A DNA stretch of 5,770 nt, taken from assembly GCA_031272615.1 (NCBI GenBank), contig JAISTL010000329.1:1-5770 (forward strand), given 5' to 3'. Shown here piece by piece: positions 5,689 through 5,770 of this stretch. Position 1 is the stretch's first letter; each line of letters starts with the position of its first letter. The stretch comes from Methylobacteriaceae bacterium. Lineage in GTDB: Bacteria > Pseudomonadota > Alphaproteobacteria > Rhizobiales > Beijerinckiaceae. The notes beneath the pieces were generated by a model, which did no database searches, was not told the origin of the DNA, and was given only the letters and a program-made list of their open reading frames with translations. Made by a program: the position numbers and the translations under genes.

Positions 5689-5770
5689 AGCGAATTCCGT
5701 TCCGCGTTGGAAACAACCCGGATCGGCGAAGTTGCGCGTGCCGACTCGACCGGAAACGCAACAGAGACAT
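5689..5770. other. Downstream sequence with no supported feature
   Basis: These 82 nt show no terminator, RNA gene or recognisable protein. A frame opening at ATG 5685 (ATGA overlap with the preceding stop) stays open to the window end, but its residues are arginine-rich and unlike any family I recognise. Confidence 0.4.

Noticed and set aside
1..5770. CRISPR arrays, tRNA or rRNA genes, insertion sequences
   Set aside because: No regularly spaced repeats, RNA gene signatures, transposase reading frames or terminal inverted repeats were seen.

Overview
The window is part of a bacterial chromosome, most likely from a Gram-negative such as a proteobacterium. The importer has a periplasmic binding protein with a cleavable, non-lipoprotein signal peptide, and its GlnH and GlnP resemble the enterobacterial proteins closely. 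Coding regions are moderately GC-rich, while the gap before glnH is strikingly AT-rich (hand count about 31% GC over 841-1020). The sequence alone does not allow a genus or class to be named. All genes lie on the + strand.

Layout. Positions 1-807 hold the 3' part of a DUF849 / beta-keto acid cleavage enzyme (BKACE) gene whose start lies upstream of the window. An intrinsic terminator follows at 871-903. The AT-rich gap also holds a candidate sigma-70 promoter (937-964) and a structured leader with a 9-bp stem (1021-1029 with 1057-1065). Then come glnH (1130-1873), glnP (1982-2638) and glnQ (2635-3369), a complete polar amino acid ABC importer of the glutamine type. A strong stem-loop lies between glnH and glnP. 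A C45-family Ntn hydrolase / acyltransferase gene (3359-4417) overlaps the end of glnQ by 11 bp, so it is very probably co-translated with the importer. After a 239-nt non-coding gap with weak terminator-like hairpins comes a second, paralogous C45 gene (4657-5688). The last 82 nt show no convincing gene.

How the genes may work together. GlnH captures a ligand, most likely glutamine because every binding-pocket residue of E. coli GlnH that I can place is kept. GlnP and GlnQ carry it across the inner membrane. The two C45 proteins lack signal peptides and should be cytoplasmic. They keep the Gly-Cys self-cleavage site of the acyl-CoA:6-aminopenicillanate acyltransferase family, so they probably hydrolyse or transfer an acyl group on an amide bond. 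The coupling of a glutamine-type importer to a tandem pair of C45 Ntn enzymes is the most interesting feature: it suggests import of an amino acid or amide conjugate followed by amide cleavage or acyl exchange. The substrate cannot be read from the sequence. The BKACE gene appears to be a separate transcription unit.
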